A model generated the notes under the pieces. The model did not search any database and had not been told where the DNA came from. It saw nothing but the letters and a program-made list of their open reading frames with translations. A stretch of DNA of 64,000 nucleotides. Source: Mucilaginibacter sp. 44-25 (GTDB lineage Bacteria > Bacteroidota > Bacteroidia > Sphingobacteriales > Sphingobacteriaceae). The DNA lies in the NCBI GenBank assembly GCA_001898335.1, contig MKTS01000001.1, positions 62,001 through 126,000 of the forward strand, given 5' to 3'. Position numbers and translations under genes: made by a program. Positions within the stretch are counted from its first letter, which is position 1; every line of letters begins with the position of its first letter. Positions 43,598 through 51,719 of this stretch are shown here, in pieces.

Positions 43598-44986
43598 CTA
43601 TAGGTGTATTACTTCACCGTATGCATCAGCGGCAGCTTCCATAACAGCCTCGCTCATGGTTGGGTGCGGGTGTACCGATTTGATGATCTCATGACCGGTT
43701 GTTTCCAGTTTACGGGCGGTTACCACCTCGGCAATCATTTCGGTTACGTTGTAACCGATCATATGCGCGCCCAGGAACTCGCCGTATTTAGCATCAAATA
43801 TCACTTTTACAAAACCATCTTTAGCGCCGGCGGCACTTGCCTTACCCGATGCAGAGAAAGGGAACTTACCGATCTTTAGTTCGTAACCCGCTTCTTTAGC
43901 CGCTTTTTCGGTGTAGCCTACAGAAGCTACTTCAGGCGAGCAGTAGGTACAGCCCGGTATGTTGTTATAGTTTAACGGCTCGGGGTTTTGGCCGGCAATT
44001 TTCTCTACGCAAATAATACCTTCTGCAGAGGCTACGTGTGCCAGGGCCTGGCCTTTAACAATATCGCCGATGGCGTAAACGCCGTCAATATTGGTTTTGT
44101 AGAAATCATCAACAAGCACTTTTCCCTTGTCGGTTTTTACACCTACTTGTTCAAGGCCAATGCCTTCAATATTGGTTGAGATACCTATAGCTGATAAAAC
44201 GATGTCGGCCTCCAGTACTTCGTTACCGTTGGCTGTTTTTACATTTACACGGCATCCTTCGCCATTGGTATCAACCGATTCAACGGTAGAACCCGTCATG
44301 ATATTGATGCCCTGTTTTTTAAGTGAACGCAGCAGTGCTTTTGAAACCTCTTCATCTTCCAGCGGAACAATATTGTCCAGGTATTCTACCACGGTAACCT
44401 TGGTGCCTATGGCGTTATAAAAGTATGCGAACTCGATACCAATAGCGCCTGAGCCAACTACCACCATTGATTTTGGTTGCTGCGGAAGGATCATGGCCTG
44501 GCGGTAACCGATAACTTTTTTACCATCCTGTTTAAGGTTAGGCAACTCGCGTGAGCGGCCGCCTGTAGCCAGGATAATATGCTTTGCTTTAAAGTCTTTA
44601 ACGGTACCGTCGTTACTTTTTACAGACACGGTGTCTTTTGCTTTAAGGGTACCAAAACCGATGATCACATCTATTTTGTTTTTCTTCATCAGGAACTGTA
44701 CACCTTTGCTCATGCCATCGGCAACACCACGGCTGCGTTTGATAACGGCTTCAAAGTCAACCTCGCCACCGCTGGTTTTTATACCGTACTCGGCCGAGTG
44801 GTTTAAATATTCAAACACCTGGGCGCTTTTCAATAGCGCTTTTGTAGGGATACACCCCCAGTTAAGGCAAATGCCTCCAAGCGATTCTTTTTCTATAATG
44901 GCGGTTTTTAAACCCAGTTGCGATGCGCGGATAGCGGCCACATAACCGCCCGGGCCCGAACCAATAACTATTAAATCGTAATCCAT
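43598..44986 (-). CDS. lpdA: Dihydrolipoyl dehydrogenase
   Basis: The 462-residue flavoenzyme reoxidises dihydrolipoamide of 2-oxoacid dehydrogenase complexes using NAD. It shows the FAD-binding Gly-x-Gly-Pro-Gly-Gly at 9-14, the redox disulfide Cys40/Cys45 in Gly-Gly-Ile-Cys-Leu-Asn-Trp-Gly-Cys-Ile-Pro-Thr-Lys, a second NAD-binding glycine motif near 178-183, and the C-terminal catalytic His-x-His-Pro-Thr-x-Ser-Glu near 440. Length is standard. No E1 or E2 genes are adjacent. A -7 box TAGCTTTG lies 32 bases above its start. Confidence 0.97.
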   Translation of the reverse strand: MDYDLIVIGSGPGGYVAAIRASQLGLKTAIIEKESLGGICLNWGCIPTKALLKSAQVFEYLNHSAEYGIKTSGGEVDFEAVIKRSRGVADGMSKGVQFLMKKNKIDVIIGFGTLKAKDTVSVKSNDGTVKDFKAKHIILATGGRSRELPNLKQDGKKVIGYRQAMILPQQPKSMVVVGSGAIGIEFAYFYNAIGTKVTVVEYLDNIVPLEDEEVSKALLRSLKKQGINIMTGSTVESVDTNGEGCRVNVKTANGNEVLEADIVLSAIGISTNIEGIGLEQVGVKTDKGKVLVDDFYKTNIDGVYAIGDIVKGQALAHVASAEGIICVEKIAGQNPEPLNYNNIPGCTYCSPEVASVGYTEKAAKEAGYELKIGKFPFSASGKASAAGAKDGFVKVIFDAKYGEFLGAHMIGYNVTEMIAEVVTARKLETTGHEIIKSVHPHPTMSEAVMEAAADAYGEVIHL

Positions 44987-45018
44987 ATGAGTATATATCT
45001 TTTATGATTTTGGATTGC

Positions 45019-45026
45019 CAAAGCTA
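45019..45026 (-). promoter_or_regulatory. -7 box upstream of lpdA
   Basis: TAGCTTTG on the minus strand, 32 bases above the lpdA ATG, matches TAnnTTTG. The -33 element is not clear. Confidence 0.45.
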
Positions 45027-45244
45027 AATAAAAAGCAGTGTAAATGAAACATCGCGAAACTTTTGGCAAATGCGGCTGCAAACAAGTAGGGATGAGTGCA
45101 TTAGTGCTGTAAATTTCAAATTTGATTATAAAACAGCATATTTTTTTCATTTAAAATTCATATTCCATTAAAATAGCTGTAAAGTGTTGAAAAGTATCTC
45201 CATATTCTTAACATAAACTTAATATACTGATGGTCTTTGTTGAT

Positions 45245-45252
45245 TATCTTTG
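45245..45252 (+). promoter_or_regulatory. -7 box upstream of the TonB receptor
   Basis: TATCTTTG matches TAnnTTTG; a leader of about 50 bases would precede the ATG at 45308. Confidence 0.45.
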
Positions 45253-45307
45253 CCTCATAATTCACTTAAGATTAAATTCAAATTAAGGTTAAACAAAACA
45301 ACAAAGT

Positions 45308-48300
45308 ATGAGGAAGTTTTTACTCTTATTATTACTGAGTTTTACTACCGCTTTTACCTTCGCACAGGTAACAACCAGTAGCATCTCAGGAACTGTAGTT
45401 GACGAGAAGGGGGCACCCCTGCCTGGCGTTACCGTACAGGCTTTTCACGCACCTACAGGTACTAATTATGGTACTGTTACACGTGCCGATGGTAGGTACA
45501 ATTTACCAAACTTACGTATTGGTGGCCCCTACACTGTAACTTTTAAATTTATCGGTTTTAATCCAAGCACCCAGGAAAACATTACGCTTTCCTTAGGTCA
45601 GGACTTTAAGATCGATACTAAGATGCTGCCAACCAGCACACAACTTAGCGAGATCACCGTTACCAGTAAACAAAACAAAGTGATCAACAACTCCAGGACA
45701 GGTTCTCAGGAGATTGTTACGCGCGCACAGATCGATCGTTTACCAACGATCAGCAGGTCTATCTACGATTATACCAAGTTAACACCTACCGCTAACGGTA
45801 CCAGCTTTGGCGGCCGCAACGGTAACGGTAACAACTTAACAGTTGACGGTGCATTGTTCAACAACTCTTTCGGTTTGTCAAACACTTTGGGTGGCCAGGC
45901 TAACTCACAGCCTATCTCACTTGACGCTATTGAGCAGATCCAGGTTTCTGTATCTCCTTTTGACGTTACCCAAGGCCGTTTCGCAGGTACCGGTATTAAC
46001 ACCGTTACTAAATCAGGTACCAACGAATTTAAAGGTAGCGTTTACCTGTACAAACGTACTGCCGGCTTAGTAGGTTTAAAAACTTTGACCACTACAGTTG
46101 CTAAACCATCTATTGACTACAATCAGCGTGGTATCAGCTTAGGTGGCCCGATCATCAAAAACAAATTATTCTTCTTCATCTCTGGTGAGCAGGAAAGGAT
46201 AAAAGACCCTGCAACTTCTTACACCGCGTTACGCGATGGGCAAACTGCAGGCGGTAGCATTTCACAGGCATCTTATAATGACCTGACTACCCTGAGCAAT
46301 TTCCTGAAAAAAACGTATAACTATGATCCGGGTGCATTTGAGAACTATCAGTTACGCACCCAATCAGACAAGATCGCTGCGAAACTTGACTGGAACATTG
46401 ACAAGAACAACACCTTATCATTGAAATATTTTTACTTAAAATCTTTCCGTGATGTGCCTCCAAGCAGTTCAGGCGCGCAGGGTACGCGTAGCCCGGGCTT
46501 AGTTGGCTTACCGTTCTTCTCATCTTACTATACCATCAACAACAACTTTAACATTGGTATAGCCGAGTTGAATACCCGCATCAGCGACAAGTATGCTAAC
46601 AAATTAACTGTTGGCTACCAGGCGCTACGCGATTTCCGTCAATCACCAGGCGGTGGCGCTTTCCCATTGGTTGATATTCTTAACCCACAAGGTACCGGTA
46701 CTTTAACCTCATTTGGTTATGAGCCGTTTACTGCTAATAACGTATTAAATACGGATACTTACCAGTTCAGTGATCAGTTTACCATATTTGCAGGTAAACA
46801 CGAGATCAACATCGGTACCCAGAACGAGTTAAACAAATTTAAAAACGGTTTCGCGCCTAACTATAATGGTTTATACCGCTTTAATAGCTTAGCCGATTTT
46901 TATGCTTCTGCTAACACCGGCGCTACAAACGCTGTGCGTTATGCTTACCAGTATTCAGCTTTACCTGATGGTTCTTTCCCATTCGCTTATATTAAAGCTT
47001 ACACCATTGGCCTGTATGCTCAGGATAAATGGCAGGTGAACGAAAACTTTAAGTTGACTTACGGTTTACGTGCCGATATGCCGGTGTACAACACCAAGAG
47101 CGACTTTAACGCCAATGCTGCTGCCTTAACCGGTTTCAGAGATGGTTACCAGGTAAACACTGCTCAATATCCTAAAACCCGCATACAGTTATCGCCACGT
47201 GTTGGTTTCAACTGGGATGTTAACGGACAGGGTAATACTCAGTTACGTGGTGGTGTAGGTATATTTACCGGTCCGGTTCCATACGTTTATATCTCTAACC
47301 AGGCAAGTAACAACGGTGTGCAGTTTGGTTCATACACGCTTGTTCCCGGACAGGCAGGTGTTTTGGCAACTGATTCTCGTTTAGCTTTCAACCCTGACGT
47401 TAATGCTAACAGGCCAAAGGCTGCTGCTGCCAATGCACAATACAACCTGGCTATTATTGACAAGAACTTCAAGTTTCCGTCAAACTTCAGAGCTAACGTA
47501 GCGGTTGACCAGAAATTACCGTTCGGTGTTATTGGTACTTTAGAAGGTATTTACTCTAAAGATATCAATGGTGTATACTACCAAAACGTTGCCCTGCCAT
47601 CAACAGGTTATACTTTTGTAGGTAGCGATAACCGCGTACGTTATAGTAGCACTACTGTTTACCCGTCTATTACACTGCCAAACGGTGCTAACGGTAACAC
47701 AGCTACTAACCCTAATATTACCGACGCTATTTTGCTTAAAAACACCAACAAAGGTTATACTTACAGCATCACCGGTCAGTTACAGCGTACTTTTAAAGAA
47801 TTCTACTTTAACGTTGCTTATACTTACTCTGATAGCCGTACAGTTAACGATGGTGGTTCTATTGCGCAATCAACCTGGAGAGACCGTTCAGTATCAGGCG
47901 ATCCGAATGCTAACGTAACTTCATACTCAAACTTCTATCAGCCTAACCGTATCATTGCTTCTGCATCATACCGTAAACAATACCTTAACCACTTAACTAC
48001 TTCTATCGGTTTAACCTACGAGGCTGCTAACAACGGTGTTGCTTCTTATGTATACAGTGGTGACGTTAACGGCGACGGACAGACCAGCAATGACCTGATC
48101 TATGTGCCTAAAGATGCTAACGACATTGTGTTGGTAAAAGATAATGCATCAGACCCACGTACAGTTTCACAGACTTACGCACAGTTAGATGCTTACATTA
48201 ACCAGGATCCATACCTGAGCAAACGCAGAGGTAAATACGCTGAGCGTAACGGTTTGGTGTTGCCATACTTCCACCTGGTTAACTTTAACTTTACTCAGGA

Positions 48301-48583
48301 CCTGTATCAAACTACCGGTAAGATCAAAAATACTTTACAGTTTGAGTTCAACATCATCAACTTAGGTAACTTCCTTAATGCTGCATGGGGTAACTTCAAA
48401 TTTGTTAACCGTACTACATTGTTAACTTACAAAGGTATTGACCCGGCAACCGGCAGACCTACTTATTCATTCCCATACTTTGATAACACCAACCAGGTAC
48501 CTCTTACCAATTCATTCGGTAACGGTGTATCTCAATTATCAAGATGGCAGGCACAATTTGGTCTAAGATATATCTTCAATTAA
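45308..48583 (+). CDS. Oar-like TonB-dependent outer-membrane receptor
   Basis: The 1091-residue protein has a signal peptide (1-19), a carboxypeptidase-regulatory-like domain (about 22-105), a plug domain (about 118-240; Gly-Asn-Gly-Asn-Asn-Leu-Thr-Val-Asp-Gly and Gln-Gly-Arg-Phe-Ala-Gly-Thr-Gly-Ile-Asn) and a large beta-barrel ending in Leu-Arg-Tyr-Ile-Phe-Asn. The order is that of Oar-type proteins from Bacteroidota and myxobacteria. It takes up or exports a large substrate with TonB energy; the substrate is unknown. Its codon use is even and optimised, suggesting high expression. A lipoprotein with NHL propeller follows after 29 bases, where SusC receptors would have SusD. Confidence 0.95.
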   Translation: MRKFLLLLLLSFTTAFTFAQVTTSSISGTVVDEKGAPLPGVTVQAFHAPTGTNYGTVTRADGRYNLPNLRIGGPYTVTFKFIGFNPSTQENITLSLGQDFKIDTKMLPTSTQLSEITVTSKQNKVINNSRTGSQEIVTRAQIDRLPTISRSIYDYTKLTPTANGTSFGGRNGNGNNLTVDGALFNNSFGLSNTLGGQANSQPISLDAIEQIQVSVSPFDVTQGRFAGTGINTVTKSGTNEFKGSVYLYKRTAGLVGLKTLTTTVAKPSIDYNQRGISLGGPIIKNKLFFFISGEQERIKDPATSYTALRDGQTAGGSISQASYNDLTTLSNFLKKTYNYDPGAFENYQLRTQSDKIAAKLDWNIDKNNTLSLKYFYLKSFRDVPPSSSGAQGTRSPGLVGLPFFSSYYTINNNFNIGIAELNTRISDKYANKLTVGYQALRDFRQSPGGGAFPLVDILNPQGTGTLTSFGYEPFTANNVLNTDTYQFSDQFTIFAGKHEINIGTQNELNKFKNGFAPNYNGLYRFNSLADFYASANTGATNAVRYAYQYSALPDGSFPFAYIKAYTIGLYAQDKWQVNENFKLTYGLRADMPVYNTKSDFNANAAALTGFRDGYQVNTAQYPKTRIQLSPRVGFNWDVNGQGNTQLRGGVGIFTGPVPYVYISNQASNNGVQFGSYTLVPGQAGVLATDSRLAFNPDVNANRPKAAAANAQYNLAIIDKNFKFPSNFRANVAVDQKLPFGVIGTLEGIYSKDINGVYYQNVALPSTGYTFVGSDNRVRYSSTTVYPSITLPNGANGNTATNPNITDAILLKNTNKGYTYSITGQLQRTFKEFYFNVAYTYSDSRTVNDGGSIAQSTWRDRSVSGDPNANVTSYSNFYQPNRIIASASYRKQYLNHLTTSIGLTYEAANNGVASYVYSGDVNGDGQTSNDLIYVPKDANDIVLVKDNASDPRTVSQTYAQLDAYINQDPYLSKRRGKYAERNGLVLPYFHLVNFNFTQDLYQTTGKIKNTLQFEFNIINLGNFLNAAWGNFKFVNRTTLLTYKGIDPATGRPTYSFPYFDNTNQVPLTNSFGNGVSQLSRWQAQFGLRYIFN

Positions 48584-48612
48584 TCTAACTGATCATTAGT
48601 AAGACATTTCAC

Positions 48613-49698
48613 ATGAAAAAAAATAAGTTTAATTATATAGCTAAAGCAACATTGTTAGCAGCATTGCCTGTTATGATGTTCACGGCCTGTAAAAAGAATG
48701 ACAGTCCTGCTCCGGCACCAACTCCTGTTTCAACAACAGGTACGGTATCAGCCGTTGCTGGTTCAGGTGTTGCAGGTTTTGCAAACGGTACCGCTGGTGC
48801 AGCGGTATTTAGCTACCCAACCGCTTTAGCGGTTGATGCATCAGGTAACCTTCTGGTTGCCGACCAGGCCAATAACCAGATCCGTAAAATTGTAACTACT
48901 TCCGGTGCTACCACTACCTTCTCAGGTTCGGTAACACAAGGTAGCTCAAACACTTCGGCTGTTGGTACTTTAGCATCTTACAACAACCCTGCGGGGGTTG
49001 CAGTTGATGCAACAGGTAACGTTTATGTAGCTGATTATGGTAACAACCAGATCCGTAAAATTATATCTACAGGCGCGGTAAGTACTTTAGCCGGTGCAAC
49101 CAGCTCAGGTAAAACCGATGCTACAGGTACTGCTGCCAGGTTTAACGGCCCTTCAGGTGTAGCTGTTGACGCAGCCGGTAACGTTTACGTAGCCGACTTT
49201 AACAACAACCTTATCCGTAAAATTACTGCTGCCGGTGTGGTAACCACTTTAGCAGGTAGCAGCGCCGGTAAAGCTGACGGTACTGGAACTTCGGCTCAGT
49301 TCAATGGCCCGCGCAGCATTGCTGTTGATGCAGCCGGTAACTTATACGTTGCTGATGCAAACAACCATGCTATCCGTAAAGTAACTGCCGCTGGTGTGGT
49401 AACTACTCTTGCCGGTAGCGGTTCAATTGGCAACGCTGATGGTACAGGTACTGCCGCGTCATTCTATCACCCCGCTGGTGTAGCAGTTGATGTAAACGGT
49501 AACGTATATGTTGCTGATACAGATAACAACCTGGTACGTAAAATTACCCCTGCCGGTGCAGTAACTTCATTAGCTGGTAGTGGCTACCTAAGCCTGATCA
49601 CTCCGTTTAACGCCCCTGCCGGTGTTGCAGTTGATGCAACCGGTACAACCGTTTACGTAGCTTGTTCTTTAGGTAACGTAATATTGAAAGTAAAGTAA
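48613..49698 (+). CDS. NHL-repeat beta-propeller lipoprotein
   Basis: The 361-residue protein has a lipobox (Phe-Thr-Ala-Cys, Cys26), a short Pro/Ala linker and about six NHL repeats (about 48-361), each with Ala-Val-Asp-Ala-x-Gly-Asn-x-Tyr-Val-Ala-Asp and Ile-Arg-Lys-Ile. The repeats would close a six-bladed propeller on the cell surface or in the periplasm. The DNA repeats with a period of roughly 165-170 bases, so copies could change by recombination. It is co-transcribed with the TonB receptor and is followed by a strong terminator. The placement makes it a candidate accessory binding partner of the receptor. Confidence 0.93.
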   Translation: MKKNKFNYIAKATLLAALPVMMFTACKKNDSPAPAPTPVSTTGTVSAVAGSGVAGFANGTAGAAVFSYPTALAVDASGNLLVADQANNQIRKIVTTSGATTTFSGSVTQGSSNTSAVGTLASYNNPAGVAVDATGNVYVADYGNNQIRKIISTGAVSTLAGATSSGKTDATGTAARFNGPSGVAVDAAGNVYVADFNNNLIRKITAAGVVTTLAGSSAGKADGTGTSAQFNGPRSIAVDAAGNLYVADANNHAIRKVTAAGVVTTLAGSGSIGNADGTGTAASFYHPAGVAVDVNGNVYVADTDNNLVRKITPAGAVTSLAGSGYLSLITPFNAPAGVAVDATGTTVYVACSLGNVILKVK

Positions 49699-49720
49699 CA
49701 CGCTTTAACAATAATACATT

Positions 49721-49756
49721 AGAAAGGCCTCCGGATTTCCGGAGGCCTTTCTTGTT
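49721..49756 (+). terminator. Bidirectional terminator after the receptor operon
   Basis: Arms 49721-49735 and 49738-49752 are perfect complements over 15 bases, with a TTGTTTT tail. Confidence 0.95.
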
Positions 49757-49768
49757 TTGGGGGCTTTC

Positions 49769-50458
49769 TTATGGTTTGTAAGTTTTAAAAAGCTTATCCC
49801 AAATATTGGTATAAAAGCCAAAGTTACAATGGATATCGCTATGATGCCGGTGATGGAAAGTTGATGTTCCCAGATACTTGAGTAAAGGCTTGTTTCTCCA
49901 GCGGGCTGGGAAAGGCTCAATACCTAAGTGCCCGGTTATGCCGTATACCACATTTACTGTAAGGTAAATGAGTACAGCAGCGAAATTAAAACTGTAAACA
50001 TAAAGCATAGCCAACCATAGTGCGCCAAAGCCCAGGGTTTCTAAGGGGTGTAATACAAAAAGATCAATTGGGGTAGGGTTGGTGTAGGCGTGATGCAGCT
50101 GATGGATATACCGGTAGGCAATGGTGCGGTGTATGCCGTAATGAAACAGGTACATGGCCAGATCCATCGCCATAAACAGCAGCAAAAAATCAGTTAGGGT
50201 ACACCAGTTTATGTCAAATGAAAATTCAATATAGCCATGCTGCCAAAGCCTGAACCCGGCATAAGTGATAGCGGTATTCAATAAGTTAGTAACTATACAA
50301 AATACTATTTCCCGTTTTGAGGCGACAGGCTTATGTTTCTGATGCCGCTTAATTACATAAGATCCGGCGGCTATGGCAATGATAGTAATGACGACATTTT
50401 CTGCCAGAAATATCATCCAAAGAGTAACTGAAGATTGTTCTGACAGAAAATGAAGCAT
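49769..50458 (-). CDS. Membrane hydroxylase of the sterol desaturase superfamily
   Basis: The 229-residue protein has four or five hydrophobic segments and the histidine clusters of the fatty acid hydroxylase/sterol desaturase fold: His-Tyr-Gly-Ile-His near 107-111, His-Gln-Leu-His-His near 120-124 and His-His-Arg-His-His near 203-207. It differs from the FA2H-like protein at 1907-2542, as it lacks the HGxHHxxPxD stretch. Possible substrates are sterol-like lipids, carotenoids, alkyl ethers or the long-chain base of sphingolipids. It follows purM after 10 bases on the same strand, an odd pairing. Its partner is not evident. Confidence 0.9.
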   Translation of the reverse strand: MLHFLSEQSSVTLWMIFLAENVVITIIAIAAGSYVIKRHQKHKPVASKREIVFCIVTNLLNTAITYAGFRLWQHGYIEFSFDINWCTLTDFLLLFMAMDLAMYLFHYGIHRTIAYRYIHQLHHAYTNPTPIDLFVLHPLETLGFGALWLAMLYVYSFNFAAVLIYLTVNVVYGITGHLGIEPFPARWRNKPLLKYLGTSTFHHRHHSDIHCNFGFYTNIWDKLFKTYKP

Positions 50459-50468
50459 CTAAAGGCAA

Positions 50469-51650
50469 TTATTCATATACAAATTCTCCGAATTCAGAAC
50501 TGACCGTTACCTTTTTCTTTTCAGCGGCTTCCACGCGGCCAATGATCTGCGCTTCAACATTAAAGCTTTTTGATATAGCGATAATTTCAGCGGCTATTTC
50601 CTCCGGTACGTAAAGCTCCATGCGGTGCCCCATGTTAAACACCTTGTACATTTCCTGCCACGAGGTATTTGATTCTTCCTGTATCAGCTTAAATAATGGG
50701 GGTATAGGGAACAGGTTATTTTTAATTATGTGTAGGTTCTCCACAAAGTGCAGCACTTTGGTTTGCGCGCCTCCACTGCAATGTACCATGCCGTTGATAC
50801 GGCTGCGGAATTTTTCAAGAACAGTTTTAATGATGGGGGCATAGGTACGCGTGGCGGATAATACCAGTTTACCGGCTGTAACTGTTTCGCCATTGCCGAT
50901 ATCAACCAGGTCCGTGAGATTTTTGCTGCCGCTGAATACCAGGTCGTAAGGTACGGCAGGGTCATAGCTCTCACTGTATTTTTCGGCTATAGATTTATTG
51001 AAAACATCATGGCGTGCCGAGGTTAAGCCGTTAGAGCCCATGCCACCATTATATTCCTGTTCGTACGTAGCCTTGCCATATGATGCCAGGCCAACAATTA
51101 CATCTCCCGGTTTAATACGGTCATTAGAGATCACATCCTCACGTTTCATGCGGCAGGTTACGGTAGAATCTACAATAATGGTGCGCACCAGATCACCTAC
51201 ATCGGCGGTTTCGCCGCCGGTTGAATAAATGCCTATGCCGGCATCGCGCAGTTCGGCCAATACTTCTTCGGTACCATTAATAATAGCGGCAATAACCTCT
51301 CCGGGTATCAGGTTTTTATTACGGCCAATGGTTGATGATAGCAGGATATTATCAACTGCTCCTACGCAAAGCAGGTCGTCAATATTCATGATAATGGCAT
51401 CCTGGGCAATGCCCCGCCATACAGACAGGTCGCTGGTTTCTTTCCAGTAAGTATAAGCCAGTGACGATTTGGTACCCGCGCCATCGGCATGCATAATATT
51501 ACAGTATGCCGGGTCGTTGGTTAATATATCAGGTATTATTTTGCAGAATGCTTTTGGAAATATCCCTTTATCAATGTTTTTAATGGCATTATGTACATCA
51601 TCTTTTGATGCAGAAACGCCGCGTTGATCGTATCTTTGCGGAGAAGTCAT
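50469..51650 (-). CDS. purM: AIR synthase (phosphoribosylformylglycinamidine cyclo-ligase)
   Basis: The 393-residue enzyme converts formylglycinamidine ribonucleotide to aminoimidazole ribonucleotide in purine synthesis. The start at ATG 51650 (Met-Thr-Ser-Pro-Gln-Arg-Tyr-Asp-Gln-Arg-Gly) is preferred over an upstream TTG, because TATATTTG ends three bases above it. Signatures include His-Ala-Asp-Gly-Ala-Gly-Thr-Lys near 53-60, Asp-Asp near 92, Ser-Thr-Gly-Gly-Glu-Thr-Ala near 142-148, and the C-terminal Asn-Met-Gly-His-Arg-Met-Glu. The other purine gene in the window, purL, lies 7 kb away and on the other strand. Confidence 0.93.
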   Translation of the reverse strand: MTSPQRYDQRGVSASKDDVHNAIKNIDKGIFPKAFCKIIPDILTNDPAYCNIMHADGAGTKSSLAYTYWKETSDLSVWRGIAQDAIIMNIDDLLCVGAVDNILLSSTIGRNKNLIPGEVIAAIINGTEEVLAELRDAGIGIYSTGGETADVGDLVRTIIVDSTVTCRMKREDVISNDRIKPGDVIVGLASYGKATYEQEYNGGMGSNGLTSARHDVFNKSIAEKYSESYDPAVPYDLVFSGSKNLTDLVDIGNGETVTAGKLVLSATRTYAPIIKTVLEKFRSRINGMVHCSGGAQTKVLHFVENLHIIKNNLFPIPPLFKLIQEESNTSWQEMYKVFNMGHRMELYVPEEIAAEIIAISKSFNVEAQIIGRVEAAEKKKVTVSSEFGEFVYE

Positions 51651-51653
51651 GGG

Positions 51654-51661
51654 CAAATATA
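51654..51661 (-). promoter_or_regulatory. TATATTTG -7 box abutting the purM start
   Basis: The minus-strand box ends three bases before the ATG at 51650; the message should be leaderless. The box overlaps the alternative upstream TTG codon, which argues against that start. Confidence 0.45.
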
Positions 51662-51719
51662 CTGCTTAATACTATTTATAAGCGGTAAAATTGTTACATT
51701 ACTGCGCTACACTACCATT

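Larger units (their letters stand above)
44987..45307. promoter_or_regulatory. Divergent spacer between lpdA and the TonB receptor gene
   Basis: Contains TAGCTTTG (45019-45026, minus strand) for lpdA and TATCTTTG (45245-45252, plus strand) for the receptor gene, both fitting TAnnTTTG. TTTG at 45236-45239 is too close to be the -33 element. No coding sequence is evident. Confidence 0.5.

Noticed and set aside
48613..49698. Regular repeats considered as a CRISPR array
   Set aside because: The repeats are in frame, about 165-170 bases apart, and code for NHL blades; no short repeat-spacer alternation or cas gene exists.
51624..51719. Upstream extension of the ClC protein
   Set aside because: It runs into the purM promoter and start and does not resemble a ClC N-terminus; ATG 51720 is a better start.
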